Shown here: piece after piece, positions 1-7,869 of the stretch
How positions within the stretch are numbered: position 1 is the stretch's first letter
How the letters are laid out: every line of letters begins with the position of its first letter
Assembly (NCBI GenBank): GCA_958296075.1
Contig: CATQHW010000002.1
Span: 1,488,001-1,552,000, forward strand
DNA: 64,000 bases
From: an uncultured Spirochaetia bacterium
GTDB lineage: Bacteria > Spirochaetota > Spirochaetia > SZUA-6 > Bin103
Direction of reading: 5' to 3'
Translations under genes and position numbers: made by a program
The notes under the pieces: model-generated
The model's database searches: none
The model's input: the letters and a program-made list of their open reading frames with translations, nothing else
What the model was told of the DNA's origin: nothing

Positions 1-1
1 G

Positions 2-625
2 GCCGACTGCCGCGGTCCGGTGTGCGCCTCGTGCCGGCGCCGGCTGGAAGTGATCGGCGGGCGGCGCTGCCTGGTCTGCAGCCGCCCGCTCGTCTCTGAG
101 ATCGACCGCTGCACCCGCTGCCGGAACCGCGACTACGCGTTCAGCGGCAACACCTCGCTCGCCGCCTACGCGGGCACGATCAAACGGCTGCTGTATCATT
201 ACAAGTTCAAGGTGCGGACGCGGCTGGCCGGCGTGTTCGCGGAGGCGCTGGCCGACGCCGGCATCGTGGACGGCGCCTGCTGCGTCATCCCCGTACCGGC
301 GCGACCGCGCGGCCTGCTGCAGCGGACGCCGGCGCGATTCGACCAGGTCGGTCTGCTCGCCCGCCGATTGCGCCGCCGCACCGGCTGCGCGGTCCTCATC
401 GCGCTGCGCCGCCTGCCGGGACCGGCGCAGAAGCGGCTCGACTACGAAGCGCGCGCAAGCAACGTCGCCGGCCGCATACGGCTGGTCGCCCGAGCGCCGC
501 TGCCGGCGCGGGTGGTGCTGCTCGACGACGTGTTCACCACCGGCGCGACCGCGCACGAGTGCGCTCGCGTGCTGGCGCGCAGCGGGGTTGGCGAGATCCG
601 CGTCGTGACCGTCGCGCTGGGCTGA
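2..625 (+). CDS. ComF family phosphoribosyltransferase-like protein (5' end outside window)
   Basis: The reading frame is open from base 2 with no stop upstream, so the N-terminus probably lies outside the window. A GTG at 20 is only the first in-window start codon. Visible are two Cys pairs typical of the ComF zinc-finger-like head (CASC, CLVC, CTRC) and a C-terminal phosphoribosyltransferase domain with the PRPP-loop signature VVLLDDVFTTGATA near the end. ComF proteins are linked to DNA uptake in some bacteria, but many homologues have no proven role. It is followed by a 170-bp gap containing a promoter and hairpin, so it is probably not cotranscribed with rimP-nusA. Confidence 0.85.
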   Translation, partial: ADCRGPVCASCRRRLEVIGGRRCLVCSRPLVSEIDRCTRCRNRDYAFSGNTSLAAYAGTIKRLLYHYKFKVRTRLAGVFAEALADAGIVDGACCVIPVPARPRGLLQRTPARFDQVGLLARRLRRRTGCAVLIALRRLPGPAQKRLDYEARASNVAGRIRLVARAPLPARVVLLDDVFTTGATAHECARVLARSGVGEIRVVTVALG

Positions 626-664
626 GTCGGCGCGGCGCGCGCCGGGGCGGACGCCGCGGCGGTC

Positions 665-694
665 TTGACCGGGCGGACCGATTCGCCCTACCTT
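665..694 (+). promoter_or_regulatory. Candidate sigma70-type promoter for the rimP-nusA-infB operon
   Basis: TTGACC at 665-670 is followed after 18 bases by TACCTT at 689-694. The -35 is good and the -10 is only fair. It lies about 100 bases before the rimP start in the only sizeable gap upstream of the operon. Transcription would start near 701. Confidence 0.45.
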
Positions 695-750
695 GGTCGC
701 AGGCGGGTGACCCGTGCCTCACGGCTCGCCCGGCGGGGTTGTGTCGGCAG

Positions 751-776
751 GGAGTCGAGGGTTCGGCTCCTTTTTT
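751..776 (+). terminator. Intrinsic terminator or attenuator upstream of rimP
   Basis: An 8-bp stem (751-758 with 763-770, one G-T pair) with a 4-base loop is followed by six T residues (771-776). It could end comF transcription. Because it lies downstream of the candidate promoter at 665-694 and just before the rimP ribosome binding site, it could also act as an attenuator in the operon leader. Confidence 0.65.
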
Positions 777-794
777 GTGCACCGGGGAGGTGAC

Positions 795-1346
795 GTGACA
801 GACGGCGGGCAGTGCGGAGCGGCGGGCGCCGTTGCCGCTGCCGGGGCGTGGCCTGACGGCGCGCCGGCCGGCAGCGGCTTCGCCGAGCAGGTGCGCGCGG
901 AGGTGGCGCCCGCGGTCGGTTCGTTCGGCTTCGAACTGGTGGCGCTCGACGCCGCGCGCCTGGCGCGGCGCAGCTTGGTGCGGCTGGTCGTCTACCGGCC
1001 CGGCGGGATGACGGCGGACGACTGCGCGGAGCTGGCGCGGGCGGTACGGTACCGGCTCGCGCTGGTGCCGGGTGCCGAAGACGCCCGGTTGGAGGTGAGT
1101 ACGCCCGGCACGACGCGCACGCTCAAGGCAGCGCACGAGTACGCGATCTTCCGGGGCCGCACCGTGGAGGTGCTGTTGGACGGCGGCTGGTTGCGCGGCG
1201 TCATCGTCGCGGCCGAAGGGGGTATAGTAACGATCGACACCGGCACGGAAGAGCGGCGGATCGAGATACGGCGGATCGGAAAGGGACGGTTGAACGACGG
1301 AATGATTGACCGGCAGCACGGCAGGAGCGGGACCGATGTCGAGTGA
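795..1346 (+). CDS. rimP: Ribosome maturation factor RimP
   Basis: This 183-residue protein is expected to act in maturation of the 30S subunit. The core shows the RimP features of a FGFELVAL-type first strand, a DDC-ELARAV helix, and a C-terminal SH3-like part ending in RRIGKGRL. I chose GTG 795 because GGGGAGG lies 4 bases upstream; an in-frame ATG at 714 lies upstream of the terminator-like hairpin and is unlikely. The N-terminus before the conserved core is Gly/Ala rich. The 3' end overlaps nusA by 11 bases, the classical rimP-nusA arrangement. Confidence 0.9.
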   Translation: MTDGGQCGAAGAVAAAGAWPDGAPAGSGFAEQVRAEVAPAVGSFGFELVALDAARLARRSLVRLVVYRPGGMTADDCAELARAVRYRLALVPGAEDARLEVSTPGTTRTLKAAHEYAIFRGRTVEVLLDGGWLRGVIVAAEGGIVTIDTGTEERRIEIRRIGKGRLNDGMIDRQHGRSGTDVE

Positions 1347-2943
1347 GATGGCGTTGGCGATCCGGCAGTTGGTGCAGGACCGCGGCATCTCCGAGGACTT
1401 GGTCGTCAAGACGATCGAAGACGTGCTGCTGGCCGCCTACAAGCGCCGTTTCGGGACCGCCGAGAACGCCGTCATCCGCTTCAGCGACGACGCCACCGAC
1501 GTGACCATCTTTGCCCAGAAGCGCATCGTCGCGGTGATCGACGACCCGGCCACGGAGATCGGGCTCGACGACGCGCTCGGCTACAGCGATCAGGCAGAGA
1601 TCGGCGACGAGCTGTTGATCGAGATCAACCCGCGCGAGTTCGACCGTGTCTCGATCCAGAGCGCCAAGCAGCGCGCGCGGCAGACGCTGCGCGAGATCCA
1701 GAAGGACACGCTCTACTCGGAGTTCGAGGACAAGGTCGGCGAGATGATCATCGGCTACCATCAGCGGGAGCGAAACGGCGCCATCTTCGTCGACCTGGGC
1801 AAGACCGAAGGCATCATGCCGCGCAAGTACCAGAGCCCCCGTGAGGTGTATCGGCCGAACGACCGCATCCGCGCCCTCATCTACGAGGTCGAGAAGACGC
1901 CGACCGGCCTGCAGATCGTCCTGTCGCGCACGCACACGCAGTTCGTGCGCAAGATCTTCGAGCTCGAGGTGCCGGAGATATACGACGGCACGATCGAGAT
2001 ATACAAGATGGTCCGCGAGCCGGGGTACCGGACCAAGATGGCCGTCTACTCCACGCGCGACGACGTCGACCCGGTCGGCGCCTGCGTCGGCATGCGCGGC
2101 GTCCGCATCCAGGCGGTCGTGCGGGAGCTGGAGGGCGAAAAGATCGACGTGCTCAAGTACGATCCCGATCCGGCCGCGTTCATCAGGAACGCCCTGCAGC
2201 CGGCCGAGGTCGAAGAAGTGATCATCGTGGACGAATCGACGCGGCACGCTCTGGCGGTCGTGCAGGATGCGCAGTTCTCGCTTGCCATCGGCCGGCAGGG
2301 GCTCAACGTGCGGCTCGCCAACCGCTTGGTCGACTGGAACATCGACGTCAAGACCCGCGCGCAGGTCGCGGACATGGACCTGGGCGGCGAAAAGAACCGG
2401 GAAGCGGCGGCGCTCTTCTCCGAGGACGAGGCTCAGGAGATCGCGCGCATCGCGGAGCTTCCCGGCGTGCCGGAGCGGATCGCGGCGGCGCTGGCCGATC
2501 AGGGCATCGAACTCATCGAGGACCTGGTCGAGATGTCGGACGATCAACTGGCGGCGACGCGCGGCCTCACGTCGGAGGACATCTCGACGATCCGCAACCT
2601 GCTCGACGAGACCGTGGAGATCGTCGAGGAGGACGCCGACGCCGAGTCGCCGGCCGGCGTCGAAACGGCGCACGCCGCCTACGACGCGGGCGTCGAAACG
2701 AACGCGGCCGGCGAACAGGAGCAGGTCGAGGAGATCACCGCGGTGTCGGAGCTCGGCTTGGAGCAGCGCGTCACCGACGCCCTGGCGGCCGCCGGCATCC
2801 ATGAGGCCGAAGCGCTCATGTCGATGTCGAAAGCGGAGCTCGCCGGCGTGGCCGGCCTCAGCGCCGACGATGTGGCGAGCATACGGAAACTGCTCGATGA
2901 AAGCGTAGAGATCATCGAGGAATCGCCGGAAGACGGCGCGTAA
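1336..2943 (+). CDS. nusA: Transcription termination/antitermination factor NusA
   Basis: NusA binds RNA polymerase and nascent RNA and modulates pausing, termination and antitermination. The 535-residue product has the N-terminal polymerase-binding domain, an S1 domain from about residue 135, two KH domains (GMRGVRIQAV and AIGRQGLNVRLA are the KH loops) and two C-terminal helix-hairpin repeats of about 55 residues, each ending in an acidic EIVEE/EIIEE stretch. This resembles the E. coli-type NusA with two acidic repeats. ATG 1336 is preferred, with GGAG about 9 bases upstream; an in-frame ATG at 1306 lies inside rimP. Confidence 0.95.
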   Translation: MSSEMALAIRQLVQDRGISEDLVVKTIEDVLLAAYKRRFGTAENAVIRFSDDATDVTIFAQKRIVAVIDDPATEIGLDDALGYSDQAEIGDELLIEINPREFDRVSIQSAKQRARQTLREIQKDTLYSEFEDKVGEMIIGYHQRERNGAIFVDLGKTEGIMPRKYQSPREVYRPNDRIRALIYEVEKTPTGLQIVLSRTHTQFVRKIFELEVPEIYDGTIEIYKMVREPGYRTKMAVYSTRDDVDPVGACVGMRGVRIQAVVRELEGEKIDVLKYDPDPAAFIRNALQPAEVEEVIIVDESTRHALAVVQDAQFSLAIGRQGLNVRLANRLVDWNIDVKTRAQVADMDLGGEKNREAAALFSEDEAQEIARIAELPGVPERIAAALADQGIELIEDLVEMSDDQLAATRGLTSEDISTIRNLLDETVEIVEEDADAESPAGVETAHAAYDAGVETNAAGEQEQVEEITAVSELGLEQRVTDALAAAGIHEAEALMSMSKAELAGVAGLSADDVASIRKLLDESVEIIEESPEDGA

Positions 2944-2958
2944 GGGGCGGGCAGAGAG

Positions 2959-5421
2959 ATGGCGGAAACGAAGGACAACCGCGCGAACCGGAACCCGGAA
3001 GACGAAGCGGAGCGCAAGCCCAAGCCGAAGGCCACGCTCATCAAGAAGCGTCACGAACCGCACGCGGCAAACGATGGAGAGCCGGCACGCCCCCCCGTGA
3101 AGCGCCGCGTCGTGATCCGCAGGCGGCCCGTGGAGATGCCGCCACCACCGCCACCACCGGAAAGGAAGGCGCGCCCGCCGGCAAAGGCGCCCGCTCGCGC
3201 CCCGGCGCGGACGCAGGCGCAGGCGCAGGCGCCCGCTCGCGCCCCGGCGGAGGCGGGCCCGCGGATCGATCCGCTGCATCAGCCACTGCAGCTTCCCAAG
3301 CGCGATCCCCGGCCCGTGTCGCAGCGGCCGGCGCCGCCACTGCCGTCCGGGTTTCGCCCGCCGCGCGGCTTTCGGCCTCCGCAAGGCGCGCCGGGGCCGC
3401 GGTCGCCCGGTCCACGTGGTGCTCCGTCGGGGCCGGCGCGGCGCCCGCCGGACCGCCCGCTCAACTTCCGGCCCCCCCAGCCGGGACGCAGCCCCGGCCG
3501 TCCGCCGTTCGGCCCCAACACCGGCTCGGGGCCGCCGCCGGCGCCCGGGCGCGGTCCGGGCCGCTCGCGGAGCAAACCGCGCCGGCGCGGCCAGTATTCC
3601 CGCGAGCGATTCGAGGAACACGCGGAAAAGCTGGTCCAGCAGCGCCGCCGCGAGGACGAGGCGGCGGCCGTGCCGAGCGAGATCGACGTCATGGAGCACG
3701 TCACGGTTTCGGAGCTGGCGCGCAAGATGAACCTCAAGGCGTCCAGCCTCATCAGCAAGCTGATGGAGATGGGCAGCATGGTCACCATCAACCAGCAGAT
3801 CGACTCCGACACCGCCACCGTGATCGCCGAGCAGTACAACTGCAAGGTCAACGTCGTCTCGCTCTATCACGAGACGTTGATCGAGTCGGAGAAGCCGGAG
3901 GATGCCGACGACCAGCCGCGGCCGCCGATAGTCACCATCATGGGGCACGTCGACCATGGCAAGACCAAGTTGATGGACGCCATCCGCGAGGCGAACGTCG
4001 CCGACCAGGAGCATGGCGGCATCACGCAGCACATCGGCGCCTACGCGGTCTCCATCGATCAGGGCCGCATCGTGTTTCTCGACACGCCCGGCCACGAAGC
4101 CTTCACCAACATGCGCTCGCGCGGCGCCCAGGTTACCGACATCGTGGTGCTGGTGGTCGCCGCCGACGACGGGGTGATGCCGCAGACCGTAGAGGCGATC
4201 TCGCACGCGCGCGATGCGGAAGTGCCGATCATCGTCGCCATCAACAAATGCGATCTGGAAGACGCCAATCCAGAACGGATCAAGCAGCAGCTCTCCGACC
4301 ATGAACTGGTGCCCGAGGAGTGGGGCGGCGATACGCTCTACCGGCAGGTGTCGGCGCTCGCCAAGACGGGAATCGACGACCTGCTGGAGGCGATCCTGCT
4401 GCAGGCCGACCTGCTGGAGCTGCGGGCGCCGTATGCCGTCCGCGCGGAAGGGCGCGTAATCGAGTCCAAGGTCGACCTGGGCCGCGGCACGGTCGGCACC
4501 GTGCTGATCGAACGCGGCACCCTGCGCAGCGGCGATCCGTTCATCGCCGGCGTCTTCCCCGGCAAGGTTCGAGCGATGTTCGACGACCGCGGTCACTCGG
4601 TGCAGGACGCGACGCCGTCCCTGCCGGTCGAGATACTTGGCTTCTCCGGCCTGCCGGCCGCCGGCGATCCGTTTCAGGTGACCGTCGACGAACGCACCGC
4701 CCGCACGGTCGGCGCCAAGCGGCAGGAGCTGCGCAAGGTCAAGGAGGCGGGCTCGGTCAGCCACATCACCCTGGACAATCTGTACGAAACGATCAAGGAA
4801 GGGGAGGTTCAGGAGTTCAAGATCATCGCCAAGGGCGACGTGCATGGCTCGGTCGAGGCGCTGGTCTCCGCCCTGGAGCGCCTTTCCACCGATGACATCA
4901 AGCTCACCGTCATCCACTCGTCGGCGGGCGCGATCAACGAGAACGATGTGATGCTGGCATCCGCGTCCGACGCCCTCATCATCGGCTTCCATATTCGACC
5001 GACTCCCAAGGCTCAGGAACTGGCGGACCAGGAGAAGGTGGAGATTCGCCGTTACGACCTGATCTACGAAGCGGTCGCGGAGATCCGCGACTCGATGGAG
5101 GGGATGCTGGCTCCGGAGGTGCTCACCGCGTCGGTCGGCGTCGCCGAGGTGCGCGAGCTGTTCCGCATCTCCCGGATCGGCACCATCGCCGGGTGCTACG
5201 TCACCTCCGGGCACGTGCGCCGCAACGCCACGATCCACGTGGTCCGCGACGGGGCGCAGGTGTACGAGGGCAGGATCATTACCCTGCGGCGCTTCAAGGA
5301 TGACGTGAACGAGGTCGAAGCCGGGTTCGAGTGCGGCATCCGCGTCGAGAACTTCAACGATCTGAAGCAGGGCGACAGTATCGAAGCGTTCGAGACCAAA
5401 GAGGTCGCGAAGAAGCTCTGA
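2959..5421 (+). CDS. infB: Translation initiation factor IF-2
   Basis: This GTPase places initiator tRNA on the 30S subunit. The 820-residue product has a long Pro/Arg/Gly-rich, low-complexity N-terminus (about residues 1-215), the conserved IF2N segment ([20 protein letters not shown]), then the G domain with GHVDHGKTK (G1), [10 protein letters not shown] (G2), DTPGHEAF (G3) and NKCDL (G4, where NK-D is kept). Domains II-IV follow. The gene sits 15 bases after nusA and 32 bases before rbfA, so it is part of the same operon. Confidence 0.97.
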   Translation: MAETKDNRANRNPEDEAERKPKPKATLIKKRHEPHAANDGEPARPPVKRRVVIRRRPVEMPPPPPPPERKARPPAKAPARAPARTQAQAQAPARAPAEAGPRIDPLHQPLQLPKRDPRPVSQRPAPPLPSGFRPPRGFRPPQGAPGPRSPGPRGAPSGPARRPPDRPLNFRPPQPGRSPGRPPFGPNTGSGPPPAPGRGPGRSRSKPRRRGQYSRERFEEHAEKLVQQRRREDEAAAVPSEIDVMEHVTVSELARKMNLKASSLISKLMEMGSMVTINQQIDSDTATVIAEQYNCKVNVVSLYHETLIESEKPEDADDQPRPPIVTIMGHVDHGKTKLMDAIREANVADQEHGGITQHIGAYAVSIDQGRIVFLDTPGHEAFTNMRSRGAQVTDIVVLVVAADDGVMPQTVEAISHARDAEVPIIVAINKCDLEDANPERIKQQLSDHELVPEEWGGDTLYRQVSALAKTGIDDLLEAILLQADLLELRAPYAVRAEGRVIESKVDLGRGTVGTVLIERGTLRSGDPFIAGVFPGKVRAMFDDRGHSVQDATPSLPVEILGFSGLPAAGDPFQVTVDERTARTVGAKRQELRKVKEAGSVSHITLDNLYETIKEGEVQEFKIIAKGDVHGSVEALVSALERLSTDDIKLTVIHSSAGAINENDVMLASASDALIIGFHIRPTPKAQELADQEKVEIRRYDLIYEAVAEIRDSMEGMLAPEVLTASVGVAEVRELFRISRIGTIAGCYVTSGHVRRNATIHVVRDGAQVYEGRIITLRRFKDDVNEVEAGFECGIRVENFNDLKQGDSIEAFETKEVAKKL

Positions 5422-5453
5422 GGAGCGCGGCGGCGCGGGGGACGGACGAGAGG

Positions 5454-5798
5454 ATGGCGAACCAACGGGCCGAGAAGGTCGGGCGGCTGCTACGCGAGGT
5501 GCTGGGCGAGATGATCGTCGGCGGCACGCTGGCCGATCCGCGCATCGACCCGCTCCTCAATCTGACCCGCGTCAAAGTCTCCCGCGATCTCAAGCACGCC
5601 ACGGTGTTCGTCTCCCACCACGGCGAAGAGCCGGTGACCGGCCCCGCCACGGACGCGCTCAATCATGCCGCCGGCTATCTGCAGGCGGAGATGGCGCGCC
5701 GCATCCGCCTGCGGGAGACGCCCAAGCTGCGGTTCCGGGCCGACTCCTCGGTCGCCGACGGCTTTCGAGTGCTGCAGAAGATCCGCAGGCTGTCTTAG
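5454..5798 (+). CDS. rbfA: Ribosome-binding factor A
   Basis: RbfA helps late 30S maturation. The 114-residue product begins ANQRAEKVGRLLREVLGEM and has the KH-type core with LTRVKVSRDLKHATVFVS and a C-terminal RFRADSSV-DGFRVLQKI, matching the family and its usual length. ATG 5454 is chosen with GAGAGG just upstream; the same frame is open further upstream but inside infB. Confidence 0.93.
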   Translation: MANQRAEKVGRLLREVLGEMIVGGTLADPRIDPLLNLTRVKVSRDLKHATVFVSHHGEEPVTGPATDALNHAAGYLQAEMARRIRLRETPKLRFRADSSVADGFRVLQKIRRLS

Positions 5799-5824
5799 CG
5801 CCCCGCACGGGAGCTCCGGAGACG

Positions 5825-6739
5825 ATGCAACATGACGCGGGCATGGTGCTCTTGCGCAAGCCGTCCGGCGTCACCTCCTTCGCCGCCCTCGGACGGCTGA
5901 AGCGCGCGCTCGGCATACGGCGCATCGGCCATACCGGCACCCTGGACCGCTTCGCCTCCGGTCTGCTGATCGCCCTGGTCGGGCGTCTGACCCGCATCGG
6001 CTGGCTGATCACCGACCTGCCAAAACGCTATCACGCCACCGTTCACCTGGGCGAACAGACCGCCACGCTCGATCCCGAGGGACCGGTGGAGCTGCGCCGT
6101 CCGCTGCCGTCAGCGCAGGCGCTCGAGGATGCGCTGCCCGGTTTCGTCGGCCGCATACGTCAGGTCCCGCCCGCGTACAGCGCCGTGCACGTCGGCGGCG
6201 AGCGCGCGTCGCGGCTGGCGCGCCGCGGCAGCCCGGTGCAGCCGGCCGCGCGCGAGGTGTACGTCGAGAGCCTGCGCATCACCGCCATGGAGCTGCCGCG
6301 GATGACGATCGAGGTCGTTTGCGGCAAGGGGACCTACGTGCGTTCGCTGGCCCGCGACTTGGCGGCGGCGGCCGGCAGCTGCGGTCACGTCGCGGCGCTG
6401 CAACGGTTGTCGATCGGCGCGTTCACCGTCGGCGACGCGGCGCCGATCGACACCGCCGGGCCGGGCGACGTGATCCCGCCGGCGGCATTCCTGCACCGCA
6501 TCGACGGCCTGGAGGTGCGACGCGTAACGCCGGCCGGGGAACGCCGCGTCCGCCACGGGCAGCCGGTGGAGCCGCAGTTCCTGATGGGCGAGCCGTCCGG
6601 CGATCGGCCCTGCGCGTTGCTCGGCGGAAACGAGCTGCTCGCCATCGTCGAGCCGGCCGCCGGCGGCGCACCGCGCCCCTATCGCTACCGGTGCGTCCTG
6701 GCCGACAGCTCCGGCCGAGCAGCGGAGCCGGCCGCGTGA
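5825..6739 (+). CDS. truB: tRNA pseudouridine(55) synthase TruB
   Basis: The enzyme makes pseudouridine 55 in the T loop of tRNAs. The 304-residue product carries the catalytic motif HTGTLDRFASGLL with the nucleophilic Asp at residue 41; the usual motif has P-L-A-T-G after the Asp, so this version is slightly diverged. KPSGVTSF and KRYHATVHLGEQTATLD are also family motifs, and GTYVRSLARDL is the C-terminal part of the catalytic domain. The stop overlaps the ribF start by 4 bases (GTGA). Confidence 0.93.
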   Translation: MQHDAGMVLLRKPSGVTSFAALGRLKRALGIRRIGHTGTLDRFASGLLIALVGRLTRIGWLITDLPKRYHATVHLGEQTATLDPEGPVELRRPLPSAQALEDALPGFVGRIRQVPPAYSAVHVGGERASRLARRGSPVQPAAREVYVESLRITAMELPRMTIEVVCGKGTYVRSLARDLAAAAGSCGHVAALQRLSIGAFTVGDAAPIDTAGPGDVIPPAAFLHRIDGLEVRRVTPAGERRVRHGQPVEPQFLMGEPSGDRPCALLGGNELLAIVEPAAGGAPRPYRYRCVLADSSGRAAEPAA

Positions 6740-7542
6740 CGGTCCTGGACTGGCAGGCGCTGGCCGACCGGCGGCTCGACCACCGCGTCGTGGTCGCGAT
6801 CGGCGTGTTCGACGGCCTGCACCACGGCCATCGGACGCTGCTCGAGCGCGTCGTCGCGCATGGTGGGGGAGCGCCGGCGGTGCTCACCTTCGACCCGCTG
6901 CCCGGCTCGGTGTTGTTCGGCACCAGCGCCCGTCTGATCCTGTCGCGGCGGCAGAAAGAGCGGAAGCTGGCGCGGTTGGGTATCCGCTATCTGATCGTCG
7001 TTGACTTTTCCCGCAGCTTCAGTCAAATTACCGGTGAAGCGTTCGTCAGCCAGATGCTTCGGCGCGCCGCCGTTCGCGGCGTGGTGGTCGGGCAGGACTT
7101 CCGGTGCGGGCGACATCGCGACACCGATACCGGGGAACTGAGCCGGTTGCTGCGCGGACACGGAGTGGACACGGACGTCGTGGAGTTGGTCCGTCGCCGG
7201 ACGGAGCTGGTTGCAGGGCACGGGTACGACGGAGCGAAGGTGAGCAGCAGCGGCATACGACGAGCGATCGACAGTGGCGACCTCTCCATGGTACGGTCGA
7301 TGCTCGGGCATGACTACGAACTTGATGTCGAAGGCGTCACGCCCGGCCGCACGGACGGAGGCTTGGTGTTTCCGGCCTCTTCGTTGACGCAGATGTTGCC
7401 CGGACCGGGACGATATGCCGGCTTCGCCCGCGGCGCATTCGGTCACACGGTCGCGCGCATCGCCGTGCAGTCCGACCGGGTCATCGTCAGCGGGGCGGTC
7501 GACTCGGCGATCGGAATCGGTTTCGCACGGCGCGAATCGTAA
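6736..7542 (+). CDS. ribF: RibF-type FAD synthetase, flavokinase part shortened
   Basis: The N-terminal nucleotidyltransferase (FMN adenylyltransferase) domain is clear: GVFDGLHHGH at about residues 23-32, a VLTFDPLPG strand, VVGQDFRCGRHR and VSSSGIRRAI. The product is 268 residues, shorter than the roughly 310 usual for bifunctional riboflavin kinase/FAD synthetase. The C-terminal 75-80 residues lack the kinase signature G-x-PTAN. It may therefore have only adenylyltransferase activity, which is inference. GTG 6736 is chosen because it overlaps truB by 4 bases, suggesting translational coupling. Confidence 0.82.
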   Translation: MTVLDWQALADRRLDHRVVVAIGVFDGLHHGHRTLLERVVAHGGGAPAVLTFDPLPGSVLFGTSARLILSRRQKERKLARLGIRYLIVVDFSRSFSQITGEAFVSQMLRRAAVRGVVVGQDFRCGRHRDTDTGELSRLLRGHGVDTDVVELVRRRTELVAGHGYDGAKVSSSGIRRAIDSGDLSMVRSMLGHDYELDVEGVTPGRTDGGLVFPASSLTQMLPGPGRYAGFARGAFGHTVARIAVQSDRVIVSGAVDSAIGIGFARRES

Positions 7543-7551
7543 GGGAACAGG

Positions 7552-7821
7552 ATGGGATTGACCAAAGAGGAAAAGGCAGAGATCGTAACGGGATTCGGCG
7601 CCGGTGACGTCGATACCGGCGCTACGGCCGTGCAGGTCGCGCTGCTCACCCGCCGGATCACCCAGCTCACCGAACATTTCAAGACACACCCAAAAGACCA
7701 CACCTCCCGCCACGGCCTCCACCGGATGGTCGGGCAGCGGCGTCGGCTCATGGGTTATCTCAGCCGCACGGACGCAGCGACTTACCGGAACCTGCTCGAA
7801 AAGCTGAACCTGAGAAAGTAG
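7552..7821 (+). CDS. rpsO: Ribosomal protein S15
   Basis: This is a primary 16S rRNA-binding protein of the small subunit. The 89-residue length is exactly typical. Motifs such as TGATAVQVALLTRRI-QLTEHFKTH, DHTSRHGLHRMVGQRRRLM and YLSR--YRNLLEKLNLRK identify it. It is followed by a perfect hairpin and pnp, the widely conserved rpsO-pnp order. Confidence 0.97.
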   Translation: MGLTKEEKAEIVTGFGAGDVDTGATAVQVALLTRRITQLTEHFKTHPKDHTSRHGLHRMVGQRRRLMGYLSRTDAATYRNLLEKLNLRK

Positions 7822-7834
7822 CAGCGGGCGGCCC

Positions 7835-7858
7835 GCGCCGCGGAGGAAACCGCGGCGC
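7835..7858 (+). promoter_or_regulatory. Perfect 9-bp hairpin in the pnp leader
   Basis: GCGCCGCGG (7835-7843) pairs perfectly with CCGCGGCGC (7850-7858) across the loop AGGAAA. There is no T-run, so it is not a standard terminator. It ends 11 bases before the pnp ATG and right next to its ribosome binding site (AAGGAAG). In E. coli the rpsO-pnp spacer holds a hairpin used for RNase III processing and pnp autoregulation; a similar role here is inference. Confidence 0.55.
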
Positions 7859-7869
7859 AAGGAAGCGAC

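Noticed and set aside
696..780. A tRNA gene upstream of rimP (as in E. coli metY)
   Set aside because: The sequence GAGGGTTCGGCTCC looks like a T arm, but no matching acceptor, D or anticodon arms can be built; the hairpin with six T is a better explanation.
1201..5238. A 1345-codon open frame on the minus strand opposite nusA and infB
   Set aside because: It is antisense to two clear essential genes and its composition follows their codon bias; such long shadow frames are common at this G+C. Similar shadows at 6685-9849 (minus), 11119-13410 (minus) and 18120-20990 (plus) were dropped for the same reason.
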